DNA from: Chitinophaga sp. CF418
GTDB lineage: Bacteria > Bacteroidota > Bacteroidia > Chitinophagales > Chitinophagaceae
Assembly (NCBI RefSeq): GCF_900142925.1
Contig: NZ_FRCN01000020.1
Location: forward strand, 1-64,000
DNA length: 64,000 nt
Reading direction: 5' to 3'
The notes under the pieces are model-generated. The model was given only the letters and a program-made list of their open reading frames with translations. It was not told where the DNA came from and searched no databases. Positions within the stretch are counted from its first letter, which is position 1. The number at the start of each line of letters is the position of its first letter. A program made the translations under genes and the position numbers. This document shows positions 43,770 to 51,407 of the stretch, one piece after another.

Positions 43770-44831
43770 TCAATAATTTATCTCCCAGTCGATTCCAGAG
43801 TTTGAAGAACTAAATCTGTCCCATAAACCGAATGAGGCCCTAAAATTTTGAGTTGACATCGCTTTAACTGGAACATAGTACTTTAACTCAACTTTGCGCG
43901 CAGTTGAGTTCCAGTTTACTGGACCAGAAGACAGAATTTCTGACCATTCGCCTTCAGTTTGTATATATAAATTAATAGATTGCATTGAACTTGCAACGCC
44001 ATCTGGTGACTCTCTGACAAGATTAAAGAATACTCTAACTTCGGCTAAAACATCATTCTGCTTATCATTTAGGAATGTAATTACTTTATTAGTTTCTCCG
44101 ACTGATCTGCCTTCACTTCGCCTTAACGAATTGACATCAAATTTGAAATTTGAAATAGGCCCCAACGTCTTTTGGAAGCCGGACCCAATTGTTGCATTTA
44201 CAACAATTGTTAAAGGTTTGTTTGTAGTCCTTTTAAAAATTTGTCTCTGCAGGTTACCGCCGAAAACAAAGGTCGTATTAGCCTTTCCAATGTGATCAGT
44301 AAAGCTTCCATCACCTACTGCTTCAACCGGTTCAGAAAAAGATACATTCGTAAGCCTTGGGCTAGCATTTTCACCCCCATCACGATATACACCAGCCAAA
44401 ATAAATGTATTTGGATCTAATTCTTGCTCCATCCAAACATGAAATCCGTCTTGGACTACGCATTTTTCCCAGGCTGCAATTGATTCTCGTGAAAGCTTTT
44501 CAGTTGTCTGATCTAAGAATTCGCTGTTGGTATCACTATTGAAACCATATGTGTATAGCCTATTTTGAAATCTCTTAAATCCCCCGCTGTTTTGTTCAAA
44601 GCCTAAACCAACCAATACGCCATCTATTGGAACTGTGGCATTAAACTTAGAATTTTTATAATCTTCGTATGTTTGAATATTTTCTTGGTTTAAAATGTTA
44701 ATCACCATTGTAGCTCTATCCCTTCTTTGAACTATCTTGTCTTTATCGGGAATGAGTACGTCTTTGCAGGATTGAGAAAAAGATTGCTTGAATGATGCGA
44801 TTGCGAGTAGAATTAAAATTATATTTCTCAT
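43770..44831 (-). CDS. Secreted protein of unknown function
   Basis: A 353-residue protein with a signal peptide (MRNIILILLAIASFKQSFS, cleavage about residue 20). The mature part is beta-rich with conserved Trp residues and no motif I can name. It ends in an aromatic SGIDWEINY. Low GC like the rest of the accessory region. A lone gene between the hairpin at 43590 and a decayed region; could be cargo of the mobile element. Confidence 0.6.
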   Translation of the reverse strand: MRNIILILLAIASFKQSFSQSCKDVLIPDKDKIVQRRDRATMVINILNQENIQTYEDYKNSKFNATVPIDGVLVGLGFEQNSGGFKRFQNRLYTYGFNSDTNSEFLDQTTEKLSRESIAAWEKCVVQDGFHVWMEQELDPNTFILAGVYRDGGENASPRLTNVSFSEPVEAVGDGSFTDHIGKANTTFVFGGNLQRQIFKRTTNKPLTIVVNATIGSGFQKTLGPISNFKFDVNSLRRSEGRSVGETNKVITFLNDKQNDVLAEVRVFFNLVRESPDGVASSMQSINLYIQTEGEWSEILSSGPVNWNSTARKVELKYYVPVKAMSTQNFRASFGLWDRFSSSNSGIDWEINY

Positions 44832-45115
44832 AACTCAAATTTAATTTTCATTCTATTGTTACATTTGTGTAATGCCCCGTGTAAATAATATATCTCTGTT
44901 GAAATAAAATGCGCGCTTGATTTAAAGTTATCGTAAGTGACACTATGTATCAATACCAACTAGTTTGTATTTTTTGCTGAGCATCTTTCCCCCTTTCGTC
45001 ATAAAATGGTCCACCCTAAAACAGAGGATGGCTAAAATCCCGAAACGGCATAACAATTTTACTGTATGGGGGATAACGACTACCGCATAGCATTTTCTCT
45101 TGTACAATAAATAAA

Positions 45116-45136
45116 GCCCCTGGCAAAGCCAGGGGC
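45116..45136 (-). terminator. Terminator of the decayed gene
   Basis: GCCCCTGGC pairs with GCCAGGGGC around AAA. On the minus strand TTTATTTATTG follows. It lies 40 bases after the pseudogene stop, as expected for a once-functional gene. Confidence 0.75.
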
Positions 45137-45175
45137 AGTCCTGGAGTTTCCATCCCATAAATTTTAAAGACCAGA

Positions 45176-45406
45176 TTACTTTTTCGTCCCGTAAGGTGGT
45201 TTATTAGTCGGTTTCAATGAAATATCATTGTCAGAAGCAATGTTTCTTACTGATGTATCAGTTCTCCCTGTCTTATACGCAAAAATAGGCGTAGGCGTAT
45301 TGTGTTTAGCCCAATTCTCTAGCTTTCTCTACCACTTTTGGAGTAATCGGTTTGTCATTGTTAAAAGGTGTTCAGACCAATGTCTTCCAATGTGATATAT
45401 TATTAT
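45176..45406 (-). pseudogene. Decayed gene with an in-frame amber codon
   Basis: On the minus strand one frame runs from after a TAA (45407-45409) to the TAA at 45176-45178 and is broken only by a TAG. Before the TAG it reads HIGRHWSEHLLTMTNRLLQ, after it RKLENWAKHNTPTPIFAYKT and further to KPPYGTKK, all protein-like. A minus-strand terminator follows at 45116-45136. The 5' part is missing. Product unknown; an amber read-through or a sequencing error cannot be excluded. Confidence 0.5.
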
Positions 45407-45580
45407 TTATAATCAATTGAAAAAACAAATATATTTCAACAGAAGAGTACCTGATAATCGCTTTTTGCATTAGTATGATCAAAAGGCAGAAAAAAAACAA
45501 CTCATGTGAGTACTTAAGTTATTGAAATAACGACTGTAAAATCTGACCTAATATTATTAAACCAACTATAAATATAGAGT

Positions 45581-46807
45581 TTGATGGACCAAACTGTTAT
45601 GCAAAAAATTCAACAAGTGAGCCAGATTTACACACCTGCCTCGCCTGTTGAAATAAAAGGATTATTTTCTGGTAGACATGTACAGCTTTCAAAGGTAGTA
45701 TCCTTTATAAATCAAAAAGGTTACCATATTATAATATTCGGTGATCGTGGTGTTGGGAAAACCTCCTTTTCAAATATTATTAAAATACTGTTTGAAAAAC
45801 CAATTAGTCCGGTATCGAAGATCAGCTGTAATTCCGACGACACGTATGCTACACTATGGCATAACGTGTTTTCCCAATTGTCCATCAAATATGAGGTTGC
45901 GCAAGAAGTGATTGGCTTTAACAGTCCAACTGTTCTGAAAGAACACAACATACCTTTATCAAAACTAATTTCAGAAGAAATAGTCGACATTAAGGTGGTA
46001 CTCAACCTTCTTAAAACACTCGGCCAAGCCATAGTTATTTTAGATGAATTCGACCGGCTAGATTCAGATAAGTTTAATAAACGATTGTTTGCAGATACAC
46101 TTAAAGCGATTTCAGATACACTACCAGGAATCACGCTCATCGTAGTTGGCGTGTCAGAAGATGTAAACTCGTTGATTCAAGAACATGAGTCAATAGAGCG
46201 AAACATCGGGCAGATACATATGCCCGCAATGTCACCCTTGGAGGTTGAAGAGATTATCAGAAAAGGGGAACAGCCATTAGATATGACCTTTCAGGAAGAT
46301 GTAGTTCAGAAAATAATCGAGCTAAGTTCAGGCTATCCACATTTTACTCATGCGCTTTGTCACCATGCGGCGACCGAGGCTATTTTCAATAGCACCGATG
46401 TTATTGATATAAGTCATTTGAATGTAGCCATCAAGAAGACGATAGACAGTGCACATGAAAGTTTGACTAATAGTTACCGAATTGCTACACTCGCTACCAA
46501 GGCAAACATATTTGCTGATGTTTTAAACGCGGCATCGTTAGTTCAAACCGACGAATATGGATACTTTCAAGCGAACGATCTGGAGAAAATACTTTCCAGG
46601 CTTTTACGCAAACGAAAGAAGGTCAATAATTTCACCTTTCATTTAGGCAAATTTTGTATTGCTGAAAGGGGGGAGATTTTAAAAGTTACCGGATCTAAGA
46701 ATCGGCATAGATATAAATTTAAAAATCCATTAATGCGTGCGTTTATTCGTCTGAAAATGGAGACAGTTCCAACTGGTAAGGGACAAAGCACATTAAAGCC
46801 AGCATAA
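45581..46807 (+). CDS. AAA+/Orc1-Cdc6-like ATPase of accessory type
   Basis: A 408-residue protein. Walker A is GDRGVGKTS at about 54-62, Walker B is IVILDEFDRL at about 149-158, and sensor-like LIVVGVSED and a lid HAAT region follow. The C-terminal about 100 residues are basic and may form a winged helix. The general layout matches STAND/Orc-like ATPases found in mobile elements and defence islands. No partner gene is obvious on the plus strand; it converges on the LytS-like kinase gene. Role unknown. Confidence 0.7.
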   Translation: MMDQTVMQKIQQVSQIYTPASPVEIKGLFSGRHVQLSKVVSFINQKGYHIIIFGDRGVGKTSFSNIIKILFEKPISPVSKISCNSDDTYATLWHNVFSQLSIKYEVAQEVIGFNSPTVLKEHNIPLSKLISEEIVDIKVVLNLLKTLGQAIVILDEFDRLDSDKFNKRLFADTLKAISDTLPGITLIVVGVSEDVNSLIQEHESIERNIGQIHMPAMSPLEVEEIIRKGEQPLDMTFQEDVVQKIIELSSGYPHFTHALCHHAATEAIFNSTDVIDISHLNVAIKKTIDSAHESLTNSYRIATLATKANIFADVLNAASLVQTDEYGYFQANDLEKILSRLLRKRKKVNNFTFHLGKFCIAERGEILKVTGSKNRHRYKFKNPLMRAFIRLKMETVPTGKGQSTLKPA

Positions 46808-46921
46808 TCTTTTTAAACAACTTTAACAATAGGCGTCCTGTCACTATTACGCACTCGGCTCAACCGATCAGGTATTCCGTTACAAATTAGTGCATGATCC
46901 TCGATCATTGCAAATCTTACA

Positions 46922-47992
46922 TCAAACCGGAAATCCTATTTCAATGCTAAACACTTCTGCGGTTTCACTAATCTTGAAATGGTGGTTCCTGCCATACATA
47001 TTATGCAAGCGTTTCTGCACGCTATTGATGCCGTGTTTACCTGAAGGATGTTCCTGGATAGGATATTTGTAATTGGTCATTCTGACCGTGAGGAAGTGAT
47101 CAGTTAAATTAAGCATAATAACCGCAGGTCTCAACGGGTCATCAACAATACCATATTTAAATACATTTTCGGCAAGGGTCACAATGATCTGTGGCGGAAT
47201 GCGGTAATCGGTGATATCGCTAGGCAGCTCTTTATGAATCTGAATGTAGATCTTGCCGAAGCGAAGTTCATTAATTAGAAGTAAGGTTTCCAGCTGGTCC
47301 AATTCGCTAGTAAGTAATCCTTTTCCATCCTCTCCAAGTTCAGTCATGGCGTTCCTAGTATAACGTGAGAGCAGTTCTATTATTCTATCATTTTTCAATG
47401 GAACACTGCTTTCAATAGGAAGCATGTTGAGCGCATTGAACAATAAATGTGGGCTTATTCTTGAAAATAGAATGTTGGTTTCAAGAACCTGTTCTCGTTT
47501 TGCTGAGTTCTTTATTTCGTAAGCGCTCCATAGGAAAAGAGAAAACACCATTCTTTGCCACGCGTGGTAAAAGGGGTTAACTATAAATTTAGTCGCCAAG
47601 GTGGAAAGAAATAGCGAAGGCTCGCTGGCAAACAAGGTATACGTTAGCAAATGTAGTACTGTATACAGCAACATACAAAGAATTATGATAAGAACTATAG
47701 CTATAAGTGAATAAGATCTTGACGAAAGTTTAGGAAATATAAAATGGACGTATAGAAAAAAAGAAGCTGCATCAATACATAAGAATACTAAGAATTGTGG
47801 CGTCTTGTCAGTAATTCCATTCGCCAGCAGTAGCATATAATCCATAGCCCCCAAAACGAGCAGTAGGATGACCTGGAAATTAATCGTAGTTGTACGCAGG
47901 GCAAATCCTCTAAATACGGGGTTAATTCCTGTGAGCATTTTACGGTTATCACTTAAAAAATGCGGGATGTGTATTTTTGTTTGTGGGTTCAT
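46922..47992 (-). CDS. LytS-type sensor histidine kinase
   Basis: A 356-residue membrane kinase. Four or more hydrophobic segments lie in residues about 35-155. The His_kinase box is FSRISPHLLFNALNMLP with phospho-acceptor H182, the N box is ENVFKYG and the G box GKHGINSVQKRL. It is the second gene after the LytTR regulator on the minus strand, separated by 213 bases that hold a plus-strand 42-codon gene. The input signal could be that peptide or an envelope cue. Confidence 0.9.
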   Translation of the reverse strand: MNPQTKIHIPHFLSDNRKMLTGINPVFRGFALRTTTINFQVILLLVLGAMDYMLLLANGITDKTPQFLVFLCIDAASFFLYVHFIFPKLSSRSYSLIAIVLIIILCMLLYTVLHLLTYTLFASEPSLFLSTLATKFIVNPFYHAWQRMVFSLFLWSAYEIKNSAKREQVLETNILFSRISPHLLFNALNMLPIESSVPLKNDRIIELLSRYTRNAMTELGEDGKGLLTSELDQLETLLLINELRFGKIYIQIHKELPSDITDYRIPPQIIVTLAENVFKYGIVDDPLRPAVIMLNLTDHFLTVRMTNYKYPIQEHPSGKHGINSVQKRLHNMYGRNHHFKISETAEVFSIEIGFPV

Positions 47993-48055
47993 TACAATGT
48001 TTTTAGATTCACTAATAATTAATAGAATTGTTAACCGTTTAAAACAAATTTCAAA

Positions 48056-48184
48056 ATGAAAGGAATCGCAAAAGCAAAAGCTGTAAGAAGAACACTGTTC
48101 TCTTTTGCACCAACAAATGGTACGAAGATGTCACCAACCCCTACAACCGTTACTTCAGTTCCTACTATGATCTGTGTCAAATAG
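48056..48184 (+). CDS. 42-residue Thr/Ser-rich peptide, candidate RiPP precursor or signal peptide
   Basis: ATG at 48056 to TAG at 48182-48184. The product starts with a basic segment (MKGIAKAKAVRRTLFSF) and continues with 11 Thr/Ser in its last 30 residues, several next to Pro, and one Cys at position 40 of 42. It lies on the plus strand between a minus-strand kinase and regulator and ends 9 bases before a perfect terminator on its own strand, which argues that it is transcribed. A weak promoter (TTT-N19-TAGAATTG at about 48001-48030) precedes it. Thr/Ser plus Cys fits a lanthipeptide substrate of the dehydratase 12 kb away, or a peptide sensed by the flanking kinase. No family recognised. 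Confidence 0.5.
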   Translation: MKGIAKAKAVRRTLFSFAPTNGTKMSPTPTTVTSVPTMICVK

Positions 48185-48193
48185 CAGGACATT

Positions 48194-48234
48194 GCACATG
48201 GCAATCTAATTGCCATGTGCTTGTTTTATTTTTT
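48194..48234 (+). terminator. Perfect terminator of the small peptide gene
   Basis: GCACATGGCAAT pairs perfectly with ATTGCCATGTGC around CTA (48194-48220), followed by TTGTTTTATTTTTT on the plus strand. There is no T tract on the minus strand. The arm overlaps the end of the LytTR gene. Confidence 0.9.
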
Positions 48235-48967
48235 CTTTCAACTTTTTCCTAAACGTTCTACCTACCTCCAGCTTTATTTTGTTTATCAATTGTACGATTC
48301 CATTTCCTTCATAAAACTCGATGTGTTGCATATTGATGATATAAGATTTATGGATTCTAGCAAAGCGCTCCTTTCTTAGCTGTGACAGTATTTGTTTAAG
48401 CGAAATATGCGGCATGATCTGTTGCTTGTTGGTAAAATAAACCTTGCAGTAATTCCCTATGCTTTGAATGTAGAGGATCTCGTCTTGGTTCACTTTTGTT
48501 GTTTGCCTAGAAAGCGAATCCTTTAAGAATAATAAACTGGTAGTATCCTTTGCAGCATGATCAACGGTTTCTTTGCGAAAGCGGCATTTGGCAACTGCTT
48601 CTAAAAAAAGTGGATAACTGATCGGCTTCATTAAATAGTCGATGGCATTCAACCTATATGCTTCTACGGCAAATTGACTGTGGCCGGTTGTAAACACTAC
48701 AAGTACCTTGTCCATAACCATTTTGCCTAGTTTAAGGCCAAAGGGGCCTTTCATTTCGATATCGAGAAATAGAATGTCGGGAAGTGCCTTTTCATTGGAA
48801 AGCATAGCCTGGGCTTTCAGCGGGTCTTTTTCGGCTCCCATAAATTCCAGACCTTGTGTAATTTTAATGAATGATTCCAGTTTATTGATTGCAGCCTGTT
48901 CGTCGTCGATAACGAAACATTTCAACAAAGTTTTTCCAGCTTGTTGCTGCGCCTTTACATTTAACAT
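48206..48967 (-). CDS. LytTR-family response regulator
   Basis: A 253-residue regulator. The receiver domain (about 15-135) has the phospho-acceptor Asp in ILFLDIEMKG (D69) and acidic residues IDDE. The LytTR DNA-binding domain is at about 150-250 (DEILYIQSIGNYCKVYF, RIHKSYIINMQHIEF). It pairs with the LytS-type kinase encoded downstream. Its gene end overlaps the terminator of the oppositely oriented small peptide gene, so the two transcripts are antisense for a short stretch. Likely targets are nearby, such as the small peptide or the sigma gene. Confidence 0.92.
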   Translation of the reverse strand: MLNVKAQQQAGKTLLKCFVIDDEQAAINKLESFIKITQGLEFMGAEKDPLKAQAMLSNEKALPDILFLDIEMKGPFGLKLGKMVMDKVLVVFTTGHSQFAVEAYRLNAIDYLMKPISYPLFLEAVAKCRFRKETVDHAAKDTTSLLFLKDSLSRQTTKVNQDEILYIQSIGNYCKVYFTNKQQIMPHISLKQILSQLRKERFARIHKSYIINMQHIEFYEGNGIVQLINKIKLEVGRTFRKKLKEKIKQAHGN

Positions 48968-49396
48968 ATTTGTGTTGACGGTTAACGATAAAACTTATAG
49001 GATCGGTAATTTGCCGATATGGGCAACCTTATTCAGCTTTAATAGCGCAGTGTAACATTTTCCAAACTATGGAGAAACACAGAAAGGTAGTGGAATCAGT
49101 TTTTTAGTATTGCAAACAATGTACCTATCGGTGTAAACTGTCTATCATTGAATCAGTTGCATATGGTTCTTTGTCTGAAGCTTTGGCAAAATAAATATAG
49201 GGTAATTTTTCTAATAGCTTATATGGTTATAAAATATATTTATTGGATTTATTTGCCGGTTTTTTGGGTGGATTTATGATAGAAGGTGCGGAAGGTATAT
49301 TCCATAAATAATAACATGCTCTTCATCATTATTTAATCCGTTTGGATTTGCACTTGCCTGAAATATTATTGAGATTTGCTGCGTTAAGATATACAT
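48968..49396. other. Divergent regulatory region
   Basis: The 429-base AT-rich gap separates the LytTR regulator (minus) from the ECF sigma gene (plus). No ORF over 15 codons with an ATG looks real. No exact consensus promoter or perfect repeat was seen. It must hold both promoters. Confidence 0.5.
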
Positions 49397-49996
49397 ATGC
49401 AGCACCTGAATCAGCCTGATGAACAAACGCTCTCACAAAGTTTGCATGACGGAGATTATCTGGCATTCGAGGCTATTTATGACCTTTACAAAAAGCCGCT
49501 GTCTGCCAGGCTGCTGAAGCTACTGAAATCCCCCGAACAGGTTGCAGAAACCATACAGGAACTGTTTTTAAAGCTTTGGGAGAACAGGTCGAATATCAAT
49601 CCTGAAAAACCCATTAAAGGTTACCTCTACCGCATTGCTGAAAACCTGGTGTACGACTTCTTCCGCAAGGCAGCAACTGATAGCAGGTTAAAAACAACCT
49701 TGTTGCGTTATACAGACAGCGCTTACAACAACATAGAAAAAGTGCTGTATGAACAGGAAAGCAGAGAGCTTTTATACCGCATCATAGATCAGTTGCCGCC
49801 GCAAAGGAAGAGAGTTTTTATCCTCTGTAAACTGGAAGAAAAAAGCTACCGGGAAATCAGCGAAACCCTGGGCATTTCTACAGCAGCAGTAAACGATCAT
49901 ATTACGAAGGCCAATGCGTTTTTAAAAAAATACCTGGCAGCACATCCTAACTTAGCAATCCCACTTATTGTTGGGTTTATACTACAATCCATTTAA
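49397..49996 (+). CDS. ECF sigma factor (FecI-like), locus 2
   Basis: A 199-residue sigma-70 family factor. Region 2 at about 20-90 includes FEAIYDLYKKPLSARLL and KLWENRSNINPEKPIKGYLY; region 4 at about 125-175 includes SYREISETLGISTAAVNDHI. Like locus 1 it ends in a hydrophobic tail (AIPLIVGFILQSI). FecR, SusC with STN domain, SusD and a thioredoxin-fold gene follow in the same direction, so this is a cell-surface-signalling locus. Confidence 0.92.
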   Translation: MQHLNQPDEQTLSQSLHDGDYLAFEAIYDLYKKPLSARLLKLLKSPEQVAETIQELFLKLWENRSNINPEKPIKGYLYRIAENLVYDFFRKAATDSRLKTTLLRYTDSAYNNIEKVLYEQESRELLYRIIDQLPPQRKRVFILCKLEEKSYREISETLGISTAAVNDHITKANAFLKKYLAAHPNLAIPLIVGFILQSI

Positions 49997-50101
49997 TTTT
50001 ATTAGACTAAACATCAGCAACTTAACAAACAAACACGCTTTTTCTTTCAGCAGGAGCTATTGGTTTTTCCGTCATCTACGTATTGCTGTAAAAAAAAGAC
50101 C

Positions 50102-51274
50102 GTGAAACCATATACCTACCTTAAAACACTTTTTCAAAAGTACAATTCTGGGAACATCCGGCAGCATGAGCTGGAAGAACTGCTTTCCTATTTCGACACA
50201 GAAGACAATCATCCCATCCCGGGACGTTTGATCCATGAAGCCCTCAACGATGAACATCCGGACGAAGCAGACCCGCACATGGAAGAGTTATTGCAGCAGG
50301 TAAAGCTTAACCTGCGCCGAAAAATAGTGCCGCCAAAAAGAAAACTACGTCTATGGTACCCTGCAGCTATAGCTGCATCAATGCTGATTGCAATCGGCTC
50401 CCTGGTGTATCTAACTAGGTACCCGGCAACATATAGCTCAGACAATAAAGTTACGGCAGCAGACATTATGCCCGGAGGCAACAAGGCCACCCTAACCCTG
50501 GCCAACGGCACTGTGATTGATCTGTCAAAAGTAAACGATGGAACACTTTATCAAGATCAGGATGTACATATCGAGAAGAACCAAAGGGGAATGATCAGCT
50601 ATGTGCAGGACAGTTCAGGATCAGCCAGGCAAACCCTGGCCTTCAACATCATCCATACACCCAATGGCGGGCGCTTCCAGGTTATACTGCCCGATGGTAC
50701 CAAGGTTTGGCTCAATGCCGCCTCAACGCTGAAGTATCCTCAGCGTTTCAATGCCAATACCAGAACTGTAGAATTAACCGGTGAAGCTTACTTCCAGGTT
50801 ACACCCAACAAAACCAAACCCTTTATTGTAAAAAGCAGCGACCAGGAAATCAAGGTGCTGGGAACACAATTCAACCTCAATGCTTATATGGATTCTCCCT
50901 TTACCTTCACCACACTTCAGGAAGGCAGTCTTTTGGTAACCAACATAAAAACCAAAACATCCCTCAAAATTGCACCGGGCCAGCAGGCTGTCTCAGGCCA
51001 GGATAAACTGGAATCCCTAAATGTTGATGCATCGGCTTTCAGCAGCTGGCGGGATGGTATCATCTTGCTGAACAATGCCACGCTGGACATGGCCATCCCA
51101 CAAATTGAACGCTGGTACGATGTTGAATTTGTAATTGAACCAGGCTTATCAAAAGTAAAACTATCAGGAGAACTCCCTATCAATACCCGGCTCACCGAGC
51201 TGTTGGCTGCATTAAGTACCCATACCGGCATTACATTCCGGTTAGAAGGAAGGAGGATAATGGCAAAAAAATAA
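50102..51274 (+). CDS. FecR-family anti-sigma regulator, locus 2
   Basis: A 390-residue inner-membrane regulator. The cytoplasmic part (about 1-80) binds the sigma factor, one membrane segment is at about 84-102 (YPAAIAASMLIAIGSLVYL), and the periplasmic FecR domain with TPNGGRFQVILPDGTKVWLN follows. The C-terminus has a DUF4974-like region (LDMAIPQIERWYDVEFV). GTG at 50102 is chosen as start; the frame upstream opens with TTG at 50060 and has a non-family Cys-rich stretch. It transmits the signal from the STN domain of the transporter. Confidence 0.9.
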   Translation: MKPYTYLKTLFQKYNSGNIRQHELEELLSYFDTEDNHPIPGRLIHEALNDEHPDEADPHMEELLQQVKLNLRRKIVPPKRKLRLWYPAAIAASMLIAIGSLVYLTRYPATYSSDNKVTAADIMPGGNKATLTLANGTVIDLSKVNDGTLYQDQDVHIEKNQRGMISYVQDSSGSARQTLAFNIIHTPNGGRFQVILPDGTKVWLNAASTLKYPQRFNANTRTVELTGEAYFQVTPNKTKPFIVKSSDQEIKVLGTQFNLNAYMDSPFTFTTLQEGSLLVTNIKTKTSLKIAPGQQAVSGQDKLESLNVDASAFSSWRDGIILLNNATLDMAIPQIERWYDVEFVIEPGLSKVKLSGELPINTRLTELLAALSTHTGITFRLEGRRIMAKK

Positions 51275-51312
51275 CACCCATCTAAGTCTTGGCTTTGGCA
51301 AAAAAATAAAAA

Positions 51313-51339
51313 GCCGGAGGTGTGGGCAACACATCCGGC
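51313..51339 (+). promoter_or_regulatory. Hairpin in the leader of the locus-2 SusC gene
   Basis: GCCGGAGGTGTG and CACATCCGGC pair with one mismatch around a short loop. It lies between FecR and SusC, 69 bases before the SusC start, without a T tract. It may protect the SusC mRNA or partly terminate FecR transcription. Confidence 0.5.
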
Positions 51340-51407
51340 AATAGCTAGGCTTATCAAATAAAAACCGTTCAAAGCATATTATTTAAACCACCTAACCCAA
51401 CAAAAAT

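Larger units (their letters stand above)
44832..45580. other. Gene-poor accessory stretch with a decayed gene and a hairpin
   Basis: This 750-base gap contains the minus-strand pseudogene at 45176-45406 and the hairpin at 45116-45136. The remainder is AT-rich. A minus-strand frame at 44943-45158 runs through the hairpin and is not believed. The upstream part 45407-45580 serves the AAA+ gene. Confidence 0.5.

Noticed and set aside
44943..45158. Minus-strand 71-codon frame
   Set aside because: It runs straight through a perfect terminator hairpin and has no protein-like pattern.
48031..48216. Minus-strand 61-codon frame antisense to the small peptide gene, overlapping the LytTR end
   Set aside because: The terminator at 48194-48220 has its T tract only on the plus strand and would sit inside this frame; the hydrophobic Val-rich product is the mirror of a Thr/Pro-rich one. 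It cannot be fully excluded.
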